DNA from: Salvia splendens
Taxonomy: Eukaryota; Streptophyta; Magnoliopsida; Lamiales; Lamiaceae
Length of the DNA: 64,000 nt
Assembly: GCF_004379255.2 (NCBI RefSeq)
Contig: NC_056039.1
Coordinates: 28,223,883-28,287,882, forward strand
Direction: 5' to 3'
Of the stretch, positions 46,820 through 58,424 are shown piece by piece. The number at the start of each line of letters is the position of its first letter. Positions within the stretch are counted from its first letter, which is position 1. The notes beneath the pieces are model-generated. The model saw only the letters and a program-made list of their open reading frames with translations, had not been told where the DNA came from and did not search any database. Position numbers and translations under genes: made by a program.

Positions 46820-47489
46820 TGATGGGATACGAACTAAACAACTAAACAATAATTGCGAGCCCAATAGCAGTGACGGCCCATCAGCCCAAAACCCAAGAAA
46901 GAGTATCAGTTCGGCACAACCAAAGAGTTCGGTCACAGCCTATAGCTCGGTAAAAGCCGACCAATCGAGCTCAACTCTCAGATCGGCAAAAGCTGATCGG
47001 CAAAGTCAGTTCGGCACAACCAAAGAGTTCGGTCACAGCCTATAGCTCGGTAAAAGCCGACCAATCGAGCTCAACTCTCAGATCGGCAAAAGCTGATCGG
47101 CAAAGTTCAGCAGTTCGGTCTCAGTATTCGACCGAACAAGGAGATAGTGGACCCATGCAGGATCTCCACGACCTCCATTACACCCACGATCTATTTAGTG
47201 GTATTAAGCAGTTATCAACCCCCCTACCAGGGCTGCAAACCACGATCTTAGTTCGAATGTATAAATAGAACTTAGATCAGATAGACCAAGGTTAAGCTCT
47301 CTAGATCCTGAATCTCATATAGCAAATCAGTATTGTAATCTGTAAAGCTAGATCAAGCAATACAAATTTGCCCTCTGTTCTTCCCGTGGACGTAGATTTA
47401 CCTCAGTAAATCGAACCACGTAATTTTCAGTGTTGTGATCTTCATTTATTACTTGCATTTATTCCCATCAAAAATTCGCTAAATCATCA
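46820..47489 (+). repeat. 5' LTR with internal 100-bp tandem duplication
   Basis: 670 bp against 570 bp for the 3' LTR. The unit starting CAGTTCGGCACAACCAAAG occurs at 46907-47006 and again at 47007-47106 without visible change. The duplicated unit lies upstream of the TATA box TATAAATA (47260-47267), so it falls in the promoter part of the LTR. Confidence 0.9.
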
Positions 47490-47490
47490 C

Positions 47491-47506
47491 TGGCGCCGTC
47501 GGTGGG
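47491..47506 (+). other. Primer-binding site of the gypsy element
   Basis: TGGCGCCGTCGGTGGG, one base after the 5' LTR. It begins with TGG (the complement of a tRNA CCA end) and is the usual motif in Tat-type plant elements. Confidence 0.8.
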
Positions 47507-47562
47507 AAACAGAGAACCAAAACTGTGATAAAAGCGAGTTTTTGATCCTCTTCCACCAAAAA

Positions 47563-48930
47563 ATGTGTACCAGATCACATAATACCCATACTTCCGTCCG
47601 TGATGAACGTGAGGAAGCTAGTCCAGCCCGTAGGTCTGGAAAACAGCCTCGGGAGAAATCTGCCTCCAGTTCTCACGGTGAAAGAACAAACCACTCAAAA
47701 AGTCATCGCACCGAGCCTCCCCAGCAGCTCGCTTTGAATGAGGCTGTCAAGTTGTTCTTGGCTGAGAAGCAGGATGAGTTCTTAACATTCCTGCAAAAGA
47801 GCCAGAAGCCGGAGAAGAAAACGGCGGATTCTCCCTCCCCCTCCAGACATGAAAGTCACTACCGCAGTAGTGTCGTATCTTTCAGGAGAAAGAATCATCA
47901 CCACCGATATGTTCCTTCTCCTCCTTGTTACCGAAATCACAGGAGAACTCCATCTCCACCATACCGCAAAGATGTCGGATTCGCTATGTATGGAGCGCTG
48001 AAGACTCCATTTTCGGATGATATCACCAGAACTCCGTTGCCACAGAATTACCGAACTCCGTCAGTGACTTATGACGGGTTAGTGGATCCTCATGATTTCC
48101 TGGGACGCTATCAGTATAATATGGCGAACCAAGGTCTCAATGAGGTTCATATGTGTAAGCTGTTTCCCGAGCTGCTCATCGGGAACGCAAGAAGGTGGTT
48201 TGATAGCCTCCCTCAAGGCAGCATTAGATCTTACAGAGATCTAATGGATGCTTTTCATAGGAGGTTCTTCCAGAAAGCTGAAACCCGAATCACTTCGGCT
48301 CAGCTGCTTTCTATACGTCAAGGTCGCGATGAAAAGATTAGCGACTTCATGACAAGATTCCACAAGGAATGCCTACAAGTAGATGATCTCAATGATCTAC
48401 TTGTCATTTCGGCATTCCAAAATGGAATTCTGCCAGGAGCTCTCTACAGAAAGCTCGTTGAATGCAGTCCGCAAACAGCTCAAGAGATGTGGGACATTGC
48501 GGACCAGTTTTCTAGTGCTGATGAGGCAGACCGTCGAAAACGGTCTTTAGACAGCTCTTCCAGAGGAGACAAGAGGAAGCCCGATCATAGCGATCAGGGA
48601 CATCCTCGCCGAACTCCTTTTGAAAGAATTCAAAGGGCACCGGTACAAGACAGATTGGGACCACGTCTCAATCCTGAGAAACCACCCGCTCAGTTCGTAC
48701 CATTGAACAAGTCGAGAGCGGAAATTTTCGAACTGCATTCTGATATGTTCGAAAAACCAAAGCCGATGACGAAATCGGCCACGCGCCGAAGTCAGGATAA
48801 ATATTGCTCCTTCCATCAAGACCACGGTCACGATACCGAGGAGTGCCGAAATTTGGCAGCAGATATTGATGTTCTTGTGAAAGCAGGGACGTTAAAAAAA
48901 ATACCAAAGCAAGCCGCCGAAAAAGAATAA
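47563..48930 (+). CDS. Gag polyprotein of the gypsy element
   Basis: Starts MCTRSHNTHTSVRDE (the upstream in-frame Met at 47542 is less likely). A basic, Ser/Arg-rich N-terminus precedes the retrotransposon gag domain (about residues 165-310; motifs LFPELLIGNARRWFDSLP and FMTRFHKECLQVDDLNDLLV). A zinc-binding motif C-x2-H-x4-H-x4-C (CSFHQDHGHDTEEC, near 48804-48845) lies at the end. The protein packages element RNA into particles. The frame ends at 48930 just after a run of eight A (48894-48901), where the pol frame starts one base later, so the gag stop may be caused by one extra A in the run. Confidence 0.88.
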   Translation: MCTRSHNTHTSVRDEREEASPARRSGKQPREKSASSSHGERTNHSKSHRTEPPQQLALNEAVKLFLAEKQDEFLTFLQKSQKPEKKTADSPSPSRHESHYRSSVVSFRRKNHHHRYVPSPPCYRNHRRTPSPPYRKDVGFAMYGALKTPFSDDITRTPLPQNYRTPSVTYDGLVDPHDFLGRYQYNMANQGLNEVHMCKLFPELLIGNARRWFDSLPQGSIRSYRDLMDAFHRRFFQKAETRITSAQLLSIRQGRDEKISDFMTRFHKECLQVDDLNDLLVISAFQNGILPGALYRKLVECSPQTAQEMWDIADQFSSADEADRRKRSLDSSSRGDKRKPDHSDQGHPRRTPFERIQRAPVQDRLGPRLNPEKPPAQFVPLNKSRAEIFELHSDMFEKPKPMTKSATRRSQDKYCSFHQDHGHDTEECRNLAADIDVLVKAGTLKKIPKQAAEKE

Positions 48931-51900
48931 GAAACAGAGAAGTGCGAACTGCGCTCCTCAGGATCCTAAAAGGCAACAGGATCCCGAAGACGATGACGAG
49001 CCGCAATATGATGGAGTGATCCAGACTATTGACGCTCTCCCAGCCGGGAAGACTAAATCGTCTCTAAAATCAGAACGCAGAGGCTTCAATCGAGAGGAGC
49101 CAACGCATAAAAGGCTGAAGAAGGAGGAAGTAATTACATTTTCAGATGCAGATCCCGTCCCGGCCATTTCTCCTCATCAAGACGCTATTGTCATTCAAGC
49201 TGGAGTGGCAAACAAACTGATCCACAGAGTGTTTGTGGATACAGGAGCGTCGGTTAGCATTCTTTTTAAAGAATGTTTTGATAAACTGGAAGTGGATCCA
49301 GCTCGGCTCAGTCCGGCCCCAATTCCTCTGAAAAGTTTCGCCCGGGAGGACACCCGCCCTGAAGGTATTATCAGCCTTCCGATTACGGTAGGAAGAGCGC
49401 CTACTAGCTCCAGTACGGTGATCGAGTTTTTTGTGGTAAAAGCTCGATCCCCGTATAACATTATACTGGGAAGAGACTGGCTCAACACAGTTCGGGCCAT
49501 TTGCTCTACTTATCACCTCACAATCAAGATCCCCACTAAAGGAGGGATAGCAGTCATCCGAGATGATCAAAAGAGAGCAAAAGAATGTTTGCAGATTGCG
49601 CTTAAAAGTGCCGAACAATCAGATCGGCACCATCAAGCATAGCAATCACAGCAGCCGGAGTCAGAGGCAGGCGAAATGAACGAAGTCACACCGGAGCCGA
49701 ACTCGATGAAAGTTCAGTTATACGAAGATGATCCATCCAGAACGGTCAAGATCGGTTTCGCGGGAACACCTCTACTCCGGGAAAAGACCATCCAGCTCCT
49801 CAAAGAGTACAAAGATGTCTTTGCGTGGTCTCCGTTGGACATGACTGGAGTGTCTCCCGAGGTAATTACACATCGGTTAAATATTGATCCTTCAGTCCGG
49901 CCTATAAAACAGAAGCAAAGACTCTTTGCGGCAGAAAGAAACCAAGTCATCCATGACGAAGTCCGCCAATTACTGAAAGCGGATGTATTATTTGAAGTAA
50001 AATATCCTTCTTGGGTGGCCAATCCTGTGATGATCAAGAAAAAAGAAGGAGGATGGCGGATGTGCATAGATTTTACGGATCTAAATAAGCACTGTCCTAA
50101 AGATTGCTACCCCCTTCCCAACATAGATAAAAAAGTAGAAGCTCTGATAGGCTTCGAAATTTTCTGTTTTCTTGATTTGTATAAAGGATACCACCAAGTT
50201 TTAATGGATGAGAATGATGCTTGAAAAACGGCTTTCATTACTGACTTCGGTATTTTTGCTTATAAAAAGATGCCATTTGGTTTAAAGAATACCGGAGCCA
50301 CATATCAAAGGATGGTAGATAAGCTATTTCGGCACCTGATTGGAAAAGAGGTTGAAGTATATGTTGACGACATAGTTGTTAAAAGCAGAAGCACTTCGGA
50401 GTACGAAAACAATCTCAAATCCACTCTCGACGTGCTCAAAAAAGCCAACCTCAAACTCAATCCCCAAAAATGTACCTTTTTGGTAGATTCGGGAAAATTT
50501 CTGGGTTGTTGGGTTTCAAAGGAAGGACTCAAGGCAAATCCCCTAAAGGTTCAAGTTGTTCAGAACATGGCAATGCCGAAGTCCATACATGATGTGCAAA
50601 GGCTAACTGGATGTCTAGCCGCACTGAATAGATTCCTTTCCCAAGCAGCCGAAAAGCAAATGCCGTTCTTCAATGTTTTGAAAAAGGCACCAAGGTTTGA
50701 GTGGGGAGCCGAACAGAAAAAGGCTTTTGACGAACTCAAAAGTTATTTAACCGAACTTCCTACTCTCTCTGCTCCAACAGATGCCGAAGTGATATTCTTA
50801 TATTTAGCAGCATCAGATCAAACCATTAGCGCGGTGCTTGTACGAGAAGAAGGCCTAAAACAGCGTCCTATCTACTTTACAAGCCGAGCATTAAGAGGTC
50901 CCGAAACAAGGTATCAACCTCTGGAAAAAATTGCTCTGGCATTAGTAAATGCAGCAAGGAGACTACGGCCATATTTCTATGCTCACAAAGTATGCGTCTT
51001 AACCGATCTTCCACTTCGGCAAGTTTTGACTAAGCCAGAAGCATCAGGCAGAATTGCCAAGTGGGCCATAGAGTTGGGAGAACATTCAATAGAATATCTA
51101 CCTCGGAAAGCCATCAAGGGACAAGCCTTGGCAGATTTTCTTGTAGAGGCAAAGTTCGATCAGGCAATCCCTATTATTGCCGAACAGAAAAATCCTACCA
51201 ATGATGAACTAACACAGCCCCAGAAACCCGAAGTAGAGCCGCCGGACTGTTGGATTGGATTCGTAGATGGAGCTTCGAATAAGACAGGAAGTGGAGCTGG
51301 TATTCTACTTATCGCTCCCGACGGACACGAAGTAACTTATTCACTTCGGTTCTTATTCCCAACCACTAATAACGAAGCCGAATACGAAGCCCTTCTTGCC
51401 GGACTACAGTTAGCGCAACATCTACTTGTCAAATCTCTCAAAATTCATTGTAATTCACAAGTCATAGTGAATCACATGCTGGGTACAAGTGAAGCCCGTG
51501 GTGAAAGGATGAAAAAATACTTGGACAAAGCGCAAAGTATTAGCCGAAATTTCTCTTATTTTCGGATAATCCACATTCCCAGAACGGGAAATAGCCGAGC
51601 AGATACTTTAAGTAAGTTGGCCTCATATCCGAGCTCAAAGGTGGAGGAATTACCGCACAGAAGCATTGATGAAGCTGAAGTACACTCAGTAACCAGTTCA
51701 CCAAACTGGATGACGCCAATATTAAAGTATCTAAATCAAGGACAACTGCCCGAGGATAAGAGAGAAGCAAGGAAAATCACATGCCGAGCACGTCGGTATG
51801 AACTTCATGAAGGAGTCCTATATAGAAAGTCCTACCTTCAACCGTTATTGCGATGTGTAGGACCAGAAGAGACGGATTACATCCTTAGAGAAGTTCATGA

Positions 51901-52939
51901 AGGATCTTGCGGTAGCCACATCGGAGCTAGAGCATTAGCTAAAAAAGTTCTGAGATGGGGATATTATTGGCCAACTTTGGTACAAGAAGCAGTACAGCTA
52001 GTTAAGAAATGTACGAAATGCCAAATCCATGCAAATATCCCAAGGACGCCACAGACTGATCTATGTGCTATGCAAAGCCCTTGGCCTTTTATGCAATGGG
52101 GCATAGACATAGTAGGACCACTACCCCAAGCTCCCCGGCAAATGAAATTCTTGATCGTTGCCGTGGATTACTTCACAAAGTGGGTAGAGGCTGAACCATT
52201 AGCTACGATAACAAGCTCAAAGGCATTAGATTTTGTCTGGAAGAACATAGTTTGCCGATTTGGCATACCCCATATCCTCATTTCAGATAATGGGACTCAG
52301 TTTACTGACAAAACATTCAAGAATTGGTGCCAAGAGTTGAATATTCAACAGCGGTTCACTTCAGTCTCTCACCCACAAGCAAACGGATAAACGGAAGTAA
52401 CAAACCGTACTTTGGTGAAAGGATTAAAAGCTCGGTTAGAACAAGCCAAAGGACAATGGGTAGAAAATCTTCCTCAAGTCCTATGGTCTTACCGAACTAC
52501 ACCAAAAACCTCCAACGGTGAAACTCCGTACAGTCTAGTGTACGGCACTGAAGCCGTAATTCCGGTTGAGATCGGCATACCCAGCCCCCGAACCCTTAAT
52601 TTCTCAACAGAACTGAATGACGACGGGCTGAGAGCCGAACTAGATCTTGCCGAAGAAAGAAGAGAATTGGCCTTCATAAAAGAAGCCAAGTACAAGGAGC
52701 AAGTAACCCGGTATTATAACCAAAGGGTGAAAAAGCTGCAGTTTCAAGTGGGAGATCTCGTATTGAGAAACAATGAAGTAAGCCGAGCAGAAAAGCTGGG
52801 CAAACTTGAACCCACATGGGAAGGTCCGTATCGGGTGTCAGAAGTCCTGGGAAAAGGGTCTTATAAATTAACCCACATGTCAGGAGAACAAGTACCCCGA
52901 ACATGGCATATTTCCAACCTCAAGAAGTTCTATTTGTAA
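48896..52939 (+). pseudogene. Pol polyprotein (protease, RT, two RNase H, integrase) with three in-frame stops
   Basis: One continuous frame broken only by stops at 49640-49642 (TAG), 50222-50224 (TGA) and 52388-52390 (TAA). Domains: aspartic protease (FVDTGASVSILF, about 49228), reverse transcriptase (WRMCIDFTDLNKHCPKD; catalytic YVDDIV near 50360), the normal RNase H, an archaeal-type second RNase H (CWIGFVDGASNKTGSGAG near 51250; NNEAEYEALLAGL), and integrase with the zinc-binding H-H-C-C part (near 51897-52022) and core Asp residues in WGIDIVGPLP and ISDNGTQF. The C-terminal tail reads to KKFYL at 52939. All three stops are explained by C-to-T or G-to-A changes (CAG, TGG, CAA). This copy cannot make a full Pol. 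Confidence 0.88.
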
Positions 52940-53516
52940 GAGACAAGGTCCGGTCAGTCTTGTGTCTAGTTCGGTCCTAGGGTTATGTGCTTTCATATTT
53001 TTATTGTGTCTAGTTCGGTCCTAGGGTTGTTGTTCGTTTTTTAAAAGGTTAAAATCTTTTTCGTCCTTTTTATTTGTCTCTCTATGTGCGTTTTGTCTCT
53101 TATAAATGTTACTGAGGTATATTGCTCCTTAAAGGCTGATCCCCTTTTTTTAGAGCATGTATTAAAGACAATTGTGAGTCCAAGCTTCTAAGGAAGATAC
53201 AAGACTCCACAATTCAGCTTAAGAAACAAGCAATTCGTCTGAAACGAACTGCAATAAGCCGAGAACCACTCCGGTTAACTAGGGAAAGTCCAATCCAAGC
53301 GATAAAACTCGCCAAATAAGGACACTAACTAAGTCCGGTCAAAGAAGAGTTTACTTCATAAGATCGAGGACGAGTACAATAAATGAAATAAAAAATCGCT
53401 GAACTGTAAATACGCAGTGATAGAAGCGAAATGAAAAAATTTCATTTACTAAGTCTTGTTGGGCATACAATTCCGCTGCCCTACGAGAATGCGTTACACC
53501 ATTACAAAGGACTATT
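52940..53516. other. Spacer between pol and the antisense gene
   Basis: A direct repeat of TCTAGTTCGGTCCTAGGGTT lies just after the pol stop (about 52966 and 53011). It may hold the end of both sense and antisense transcripts. No ORF is supported. Confidence 0.4.
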
Positions 53517-56430
53517 CTACTGTCTACGATTGCTAAAGTTGAGCCACCTATCCGAAAAATCCTCATGATGCTGAGTTCGGGCGTCCCGAGCAGTTGAAGA
53601 ATAAGTAGGTGGACGAGATGCTCTGATCGACCTACCGCCTCTTCCCTGAGTCCGGGAAGTTCTAGCACCTCGGCGGCGAAGAGTCTCTTCACGAAGCATT
53701 TGCTGATCTTGCTCACTCATATTCACAACTCCTCTACGAACTTCAGGGCGTTCTTGTCTTGACGTTTCCGGTTGCTCCTGAGTCCGTTGCTGATTTGGAG
53801 TAGAATTTTGAGTAAGTGGATTAGAGGTTTGAGTTGGAGTGTGAGCATCTGTTAGCGGGAAACGGCTAAGGAATCTCTCGATTGAGGGACGCCGGGAAAG
53901 AATGATGTCGTACAGAGAAGCCAAGCGCCGCAATGATTTCACAACTTGTTGGCAAGCCGAGCTCTCCAGCACATTGTTCTTCCGGAGTACATGAAGCTCC
54001 TCCCACAGTTCATCAACTTGATTCTGAACTTCAGATATAGTCATTCCCCCGCGCCCGCCGATGAAATCTTCATATGCAGTCCTCTCAGCGATGACAGTAT
54101 TCAGCTCGGCCTCCAGATCTTTCTTTATGGACTCTAAGTCCTTATTGTTGGACTCCAGCTCCACTAAACGAGCCAAGAGTTCATCATACTTCATCTGGTC
54201 ATCTATAGCTTTTTTCTCAGCTTCATTTAAAGCCAAAGAGTATAGCCGCTTCCAGTGAAGTACCTCCAGCTCCTTAGAGTTAAGAATACGAAGCAGCTAT
54301 GTCAGTTCGGCATTTCAGTTTACCGAGCAGGCAGTAAACCACAATAGGAGTAAAAGAGATTAAGAAGAGCTATAAGGAAGACACGAGTGTAGAAAGAAGA
54401 ATTTTTTTCATTCACAAGAAAAAATTTACACAAGGAAAGCTTCAAGGCCATTTTACAAATAGAAAGAAAGAAACTAAACTAAGAGAAGGGAGACGAAATC
54501 ATACTTCGCCAGTTTCGTCTCTGGCTTCCCTGTGGGTTTCAGCTTCTTTCTCCTTGTCGACCTCGGTCTCAGCCTCGGCCTCCCTCCTCCCTCCCTCCTG
54601 CTCGGCGCCCCCATCGCCGATCTGCTGCACCTCTTGCTCGGCGTGCCCGTCCCCGGTCTGCTGATCCCTCTGCTCGGTCTCCTTGCCGGCCTCATTTTCC
54701 TGCTCACCCTCTTCTTTGAAAATTGAAGCGGGTGAAACAGGCCCCAAGGAGGCAAAGATGGCCTCCATGTTCTCGTCACGGTCAGCACGGCAATTACGGA
54801 CTCGTTCAGCAGAAAGCAGGACCGATGAAGACGCAAGCTCCTCAAGGAGCGGCAGACTCTGGAGACGCGCTGCAATCTCTCGGCCATACAGCGGCAAGAC
54901 GACTTCGGGTTCCTGCTCAGCATTATCGGTCATCAATTTCAGCAGATCACCGATAAGGGCCGAAAATTGATTGCTCAAAAAGAGTTTCTCCGTGTAAACA
55001 CGGAGAGCCTCCCCCTGAGCCACCACGGCAGCCGCCTCCCCTGTTTCGACCGCTCTCTCTGGATGATGAGCTGGTCTTTGGCACGTTGGGCTTCATCCTG
55101 AGCCGAGATCATAGCGGCCCTTGCCCCCTCAAAGTCTGCCCGAGCCTGTTCGGCCTGGTGACGAGCAGCATTCAAATTCCTCTGCATCTCATCATAATCG
55201 CTGGACGCTTTAGAGAGTTCAACTGTGACGAGTTTGCAGAGCATATTGTTCCTCTGAAAATGGAAAAAGGAAAAAGTCAACAGAGGGGCCACAAAAAAAA
55301 AATATAGGAAAGAAGCAAAGCCAGAAAATCAAGAAGAAAATTCACCTCTACGAAGTCCTTTGGCCATAAAAAGGGCTCAGAGATATGTTCCGAAGTGGCC
55401 GTAACCACTCCGGATCCATAACCCCCCTGGACAATGTCTCTCTCTGGCGCTTTTGGGGGTTTCTGAGTCTTCGCCGTCCCCCTTGCCGAGGTCGATCCCG
55501 GCTTTTTTGGATCCGAAGACTGACTCGAAGAGGTCTTCTGCCTCTTCGGATTCTTCTCGGCATCAGACGCCGAGCTGGTGGTTTTCTGTTTCTCCGGCTC
55601 CTTTGATTCGGAGGATTTGCGACCAAGCCTGTTTAGCATGTTCACTGCCAAAAAGCAAGAAAACAAAGTTAGTTTTCGCCGCTAAAGCAGTAAAGCATAA
55701 AAAAGAAATCCTCACCCTCAGTCTCTTCGTCCGAAGACGAGGAGTCGAACACGAAGTCACCCTTGACGAGCTCAGATTCCAAATACTGTTTCCTAATCAT
55801 GGGAATCTTATTGAGCCCGCCCTCGAGCTCGTCCAACGGTTCTACCCGAGGATGAGGAATTACGGACTTCGGCCCTCTCCAGGAAAAGTCCGGAGCCGCT
55901 GTCCTATTGTAAAAAAAGAAGCGATTTTTCCACTTCGGCCATTTGGTTTTACAGAAGGCTCTAAAGGGCTGTAAAGGGATCAAGTAAAACCAGGATCCCT
56001 TTCTCTTAAACTGAAAGAAATTAAGGATTGCCCTCAGAGACAGATCCTTTTCTAGTCTACGCAGCTCGGCAGCAAAGGCCGATAAGTGCCTCCAAGAATT
56101 TGGAGTCACCTGACCTAAAGGAAGTTGGAAAAAATCAAGAAGCTCTACAAAGGCGGGGGGAAGAGGGAAACGAAGCCCGCATTCTAAGCAGGCTTCGTAA
56201 ACGGTGGCATAACCCTCCGGCGGCGAGTTAGCCCTATGAGTGTCGTCGGGAATCACCACTAACCCCCCAGGAAGAAAATATTTTCCGTGTAAGGATATCA
56301 CAGTATCCTTACTCAAAATGCTGTGAAAATATTCTACCGTCTTCTCCCCGGACTTTTTCCGGCCAGAAGATCCCTTACCCCCCTTCCTACCACTACCTGA
56401 TTCAGAAACAGTTTCAGAAGAAGAAGACAT
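53517..56430 (-). pseudogene. Antisense multi-exon gene inside the gypsy element ('putative gypsy type transposon' domain), one frameshift
   Basis: Exons read 56430-55716, 55644-55346, 55251-54504 and 54272-53517 with GT-AG borders and matching phases. The first exon encodes a Ser-rich start (MSSSSETVSES), then ECGLRFPLPPAFVELLDFF and QLPLGQVTPNSWRHLSAF, typical of the plant family called 'putative gypsy type transposon' (Transposase_28). Exon 2 is Lys/Ser-rich with a nuclear-signal-like patch. Exons 3 and 4 contain long coiled coils (RHQAEQARADFEGARAAMIS; KDLESIKKDLEAELNTVIAE), a Glu-rich part and an Arg-rich tail. A 1-nt shift occurs in the CT run at 55052-55060. Such extra antisense ORFs are known in Tat-lineage elements. 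Their function is not established. Confidence 0.7.
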
Positions 56431-56704
56431 GATTCTTACTCTTTGATGGTCGAAAGTCTCTGAAGAAATTCTTGAAGAAGCGGAAGAAAATTTTACGAAA
56501 AAGAGAGAGAATGCAGAAGAAATAATCGCAAAAGTGCTCCAATGATGAAGAAAGGAAATATTTTTCAAATTCGTCGCACCGTTTCAAATCCCACTTTTTC
56601 TGGATTCTCTGGCCGGATTTGCTGTCACATTTAATGCAGACACGTGCGGAGCACGTCCCCTGACGTCAGCCTCCCCCTTACACTTATCCGAAATGCCGAA
56701 TTGG

Positions 56705-57274
56705 TGATGGGATACGAACTAAACAACTAAACAATAATTGCGAGCCCAATAGCAGTGACGGCCCATCAGCCCAAAACCCAAGAAAGAGTATCAGTTCGGC
56801 ACAACCAAAGAGTTCGGTCACAGCCTATAGCTCGGTAAAAGCCGACCAATCGAGCTCAACTCTCAGATCGGCAAAAGCTGATCGGCAAAGTTCAGCAGTT
56901 CGGTCTCAGTATTCGACCGAACAAGGAGATAGTGGACCCATGCAGGATCTCCACGACCTCCATTACACCCACGATCTATTTAGTGGTATTAAGCAGTTAT
57001 CAACCCCCCTACCAGGGCTGCAAACCACGATCTTAGTTCGAATGTATAAATAGAACTTAGATCAGATAGACCAAGGTTAAGCTCTCTAGATCCTGAATCT
57101 CATATAGCAAATCAGTATTGTAATCTGTAAAGCTAGATCAAGCAATACAAATTTGCCCTCTGTTCTTCCCGTGGACGTAGATTTACCTCAGTAAATCGAA
57201 CCACGTAATTTTCAGTGTTGTGATCTTCATTTATTACTTGCATTTATTCCCATCAAAAATTCGCTAAATCATCA
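56705..57274 (+). repeat. 3' LTR of the gypsy element
   Basis: 570 bp, single copy of the unit that is doubled in the 5' LTR. TATA box at 57045-57052. Otherwise I see no difference from the 5' LTR. Confidence 0.9.
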
Positions 57275-57417
57275 ATATCAAATGAAAATTTTCAAAGCTT
57301 TGTAACTAAGTGCTACAAGAGTTAAGAAAAAAATAGGAACACCTCAAAAGAAAGAGAGATAACTTGATGTGCCTAAAGTAAATAAAAGCGGCATACAATA
57401 ATGACAAAGAGTTTTAA

Positions 57418-58424
57418 GAGCATCTCCAATGGCGGACGTCCGGTCAGACATCCGGTCAGATGTCGCGACGGGCGACCGGGACGTCCGCCATTGTGGCGTT
57501 TAGGGTCGGATACGGACGTCCCGTGAGGACGTCGGGTGTCCTCGGACGTCCCTGCGACGGGCGGCGGACGTCCGCCACTGTGGCAAGGGTCGGACGTCCC
57601 GCTCGAATGTCCGAAATTTCTTTTTTTTTTAACTCTATATATACGGCTCGTTGAACTTCATTTCATTTGCACCACTTGTTGTTAACAAGTTTCTCTCTTC
57701 TTTTACTACAAATTTCATTTCTACTTTTAATGGAGAACGATAGGAACTCCCCGACCACGAGCGAGTCGCAGACTCCGGCGTTTCCCATCGACCTGGAGGG
57801 AAACGTCAGCGGAAATGCGACAACGGTTCCGGCAATGGGACAGATGGGTGGAATGGGTGGGATGATGTCCCCTTATATGTCCGGACCATGCAGAGGTGGC
57901 ATAACACGACCGATCCGCTGTACAAGAGGATGCTGAAGGATGTCATCGATGGATATCGGCGCGATTTGGGGATGCCCCCCATTGGAGATGATGGCGCCGA
58001 GATTAGCGGAGGGGACGACGGGGGCGGCACAGGCGACGGTGACGGCACGGGCGACGGGGGCGGCACGGGCGACGAGGACAGCGCGGAGTGAGCCGAGGAT
58101 GTTGGATTATGTATTTTTCTTTTTTTGAATGACTATGTATTTTGCTTTTTTTTTCTAACTATGTTTTTTTATGTTTTATGAATATGTATTCTTGCCCGTA
58201 TTTTACTTTCCCGTATTCCGTGTCAAAATTATATTTCCGTTTTTACGTAATTAAATTATTGTGATTTTTTTTATTGCGGGATGTCCTAGTGGAAAGGGCG
58301 GATTGTGCAGGGGATGTCCTAGTGACGTGGCAGTGGGATGAGAAGTCCTAGTGACGTGGCAGGAGGTGTTTTTGGGATGTCCTAGTGGATGTCCTAGTGG
58401 GATGTCCGCTCACTGGAGATGCTC
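57418..58424 (+). mobile_element. Harbinger deletion derivative of the 16311 family
   Basis: 1007 bp with TAA duplications (57415-57417 and 58425-58427). Inverted termini GAGCATCTCCAATGGCGG and CCGCTCACTGGAGATGCTC. The left arm is built of GGACGTCC words in both orientations. The promoter (ACTCTATATATACGGCTCGT) and leader match the region upstream of ORF1 at 18100-18200. It lies only 144 bp from the gypsy 3' LTR. Confidence 0.85.
57730..58091 (+). pseudogene. ORF1 remnant: N-terminus joined to C-terminus by internal deletion
   Basis: The start (MENDRNSPTTSESQTPAFPI, then GGMGGMMSPYM) is nearly the same as the intact ORF1 at 16618-18099. At about 57880 it jumps to the C-terminal part, which continues in another frame (RWHNTTDPLYKRMLKDVIDG, then RRDLGMPPIGDDGAEIS). 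The whole SANT-like domain is missing. In the first frame translation stops at 57936. Confidence 0.78.

Larger units (their letters stand above)
46820..57274 (+). mobile_element. Ty3/gypsy LTR retrotransposon, Tat/Retand-like, with antisense extra gene
   Basis: 10,455 bp. LTRs 46820-47489 and 56705-57274 start TGATGGGATACGAAC and end CTAAATCATCA. By eye they are identical except for a 100-bp tandem duplication in the 5' copy. The primer site TGGCGCCGTCGGTGGG lies at 47491-47506. Order: gag, protease, reverse transcriptase, RNase H, second RNase H, integrase, then an antisense multi-exon gene. The dual RNase H, the primer site and an extra ORF before the 3' LTR are marks of the Tat group. Possible target duplication GTATC/ATATC with one change. 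No clear polypurine tract lies directly before the 3' LTR. Confidence 0.9.

Noticed and set aside
48547..50067. Several antisense reading frames over gag and pol
   Set aside because: Shadows of the coding strand, without splice signals or recognisable domains, unlike the antisense gene at 53517-56430.
54532..55606. Plus-strand reading frames over the antisense gene (Leu/Arg-rich)
   Set aside because: They arise from the reverse complement of Glu/Lys-rich coding sequence; the minus-strand exons have matching phases and splice sites.
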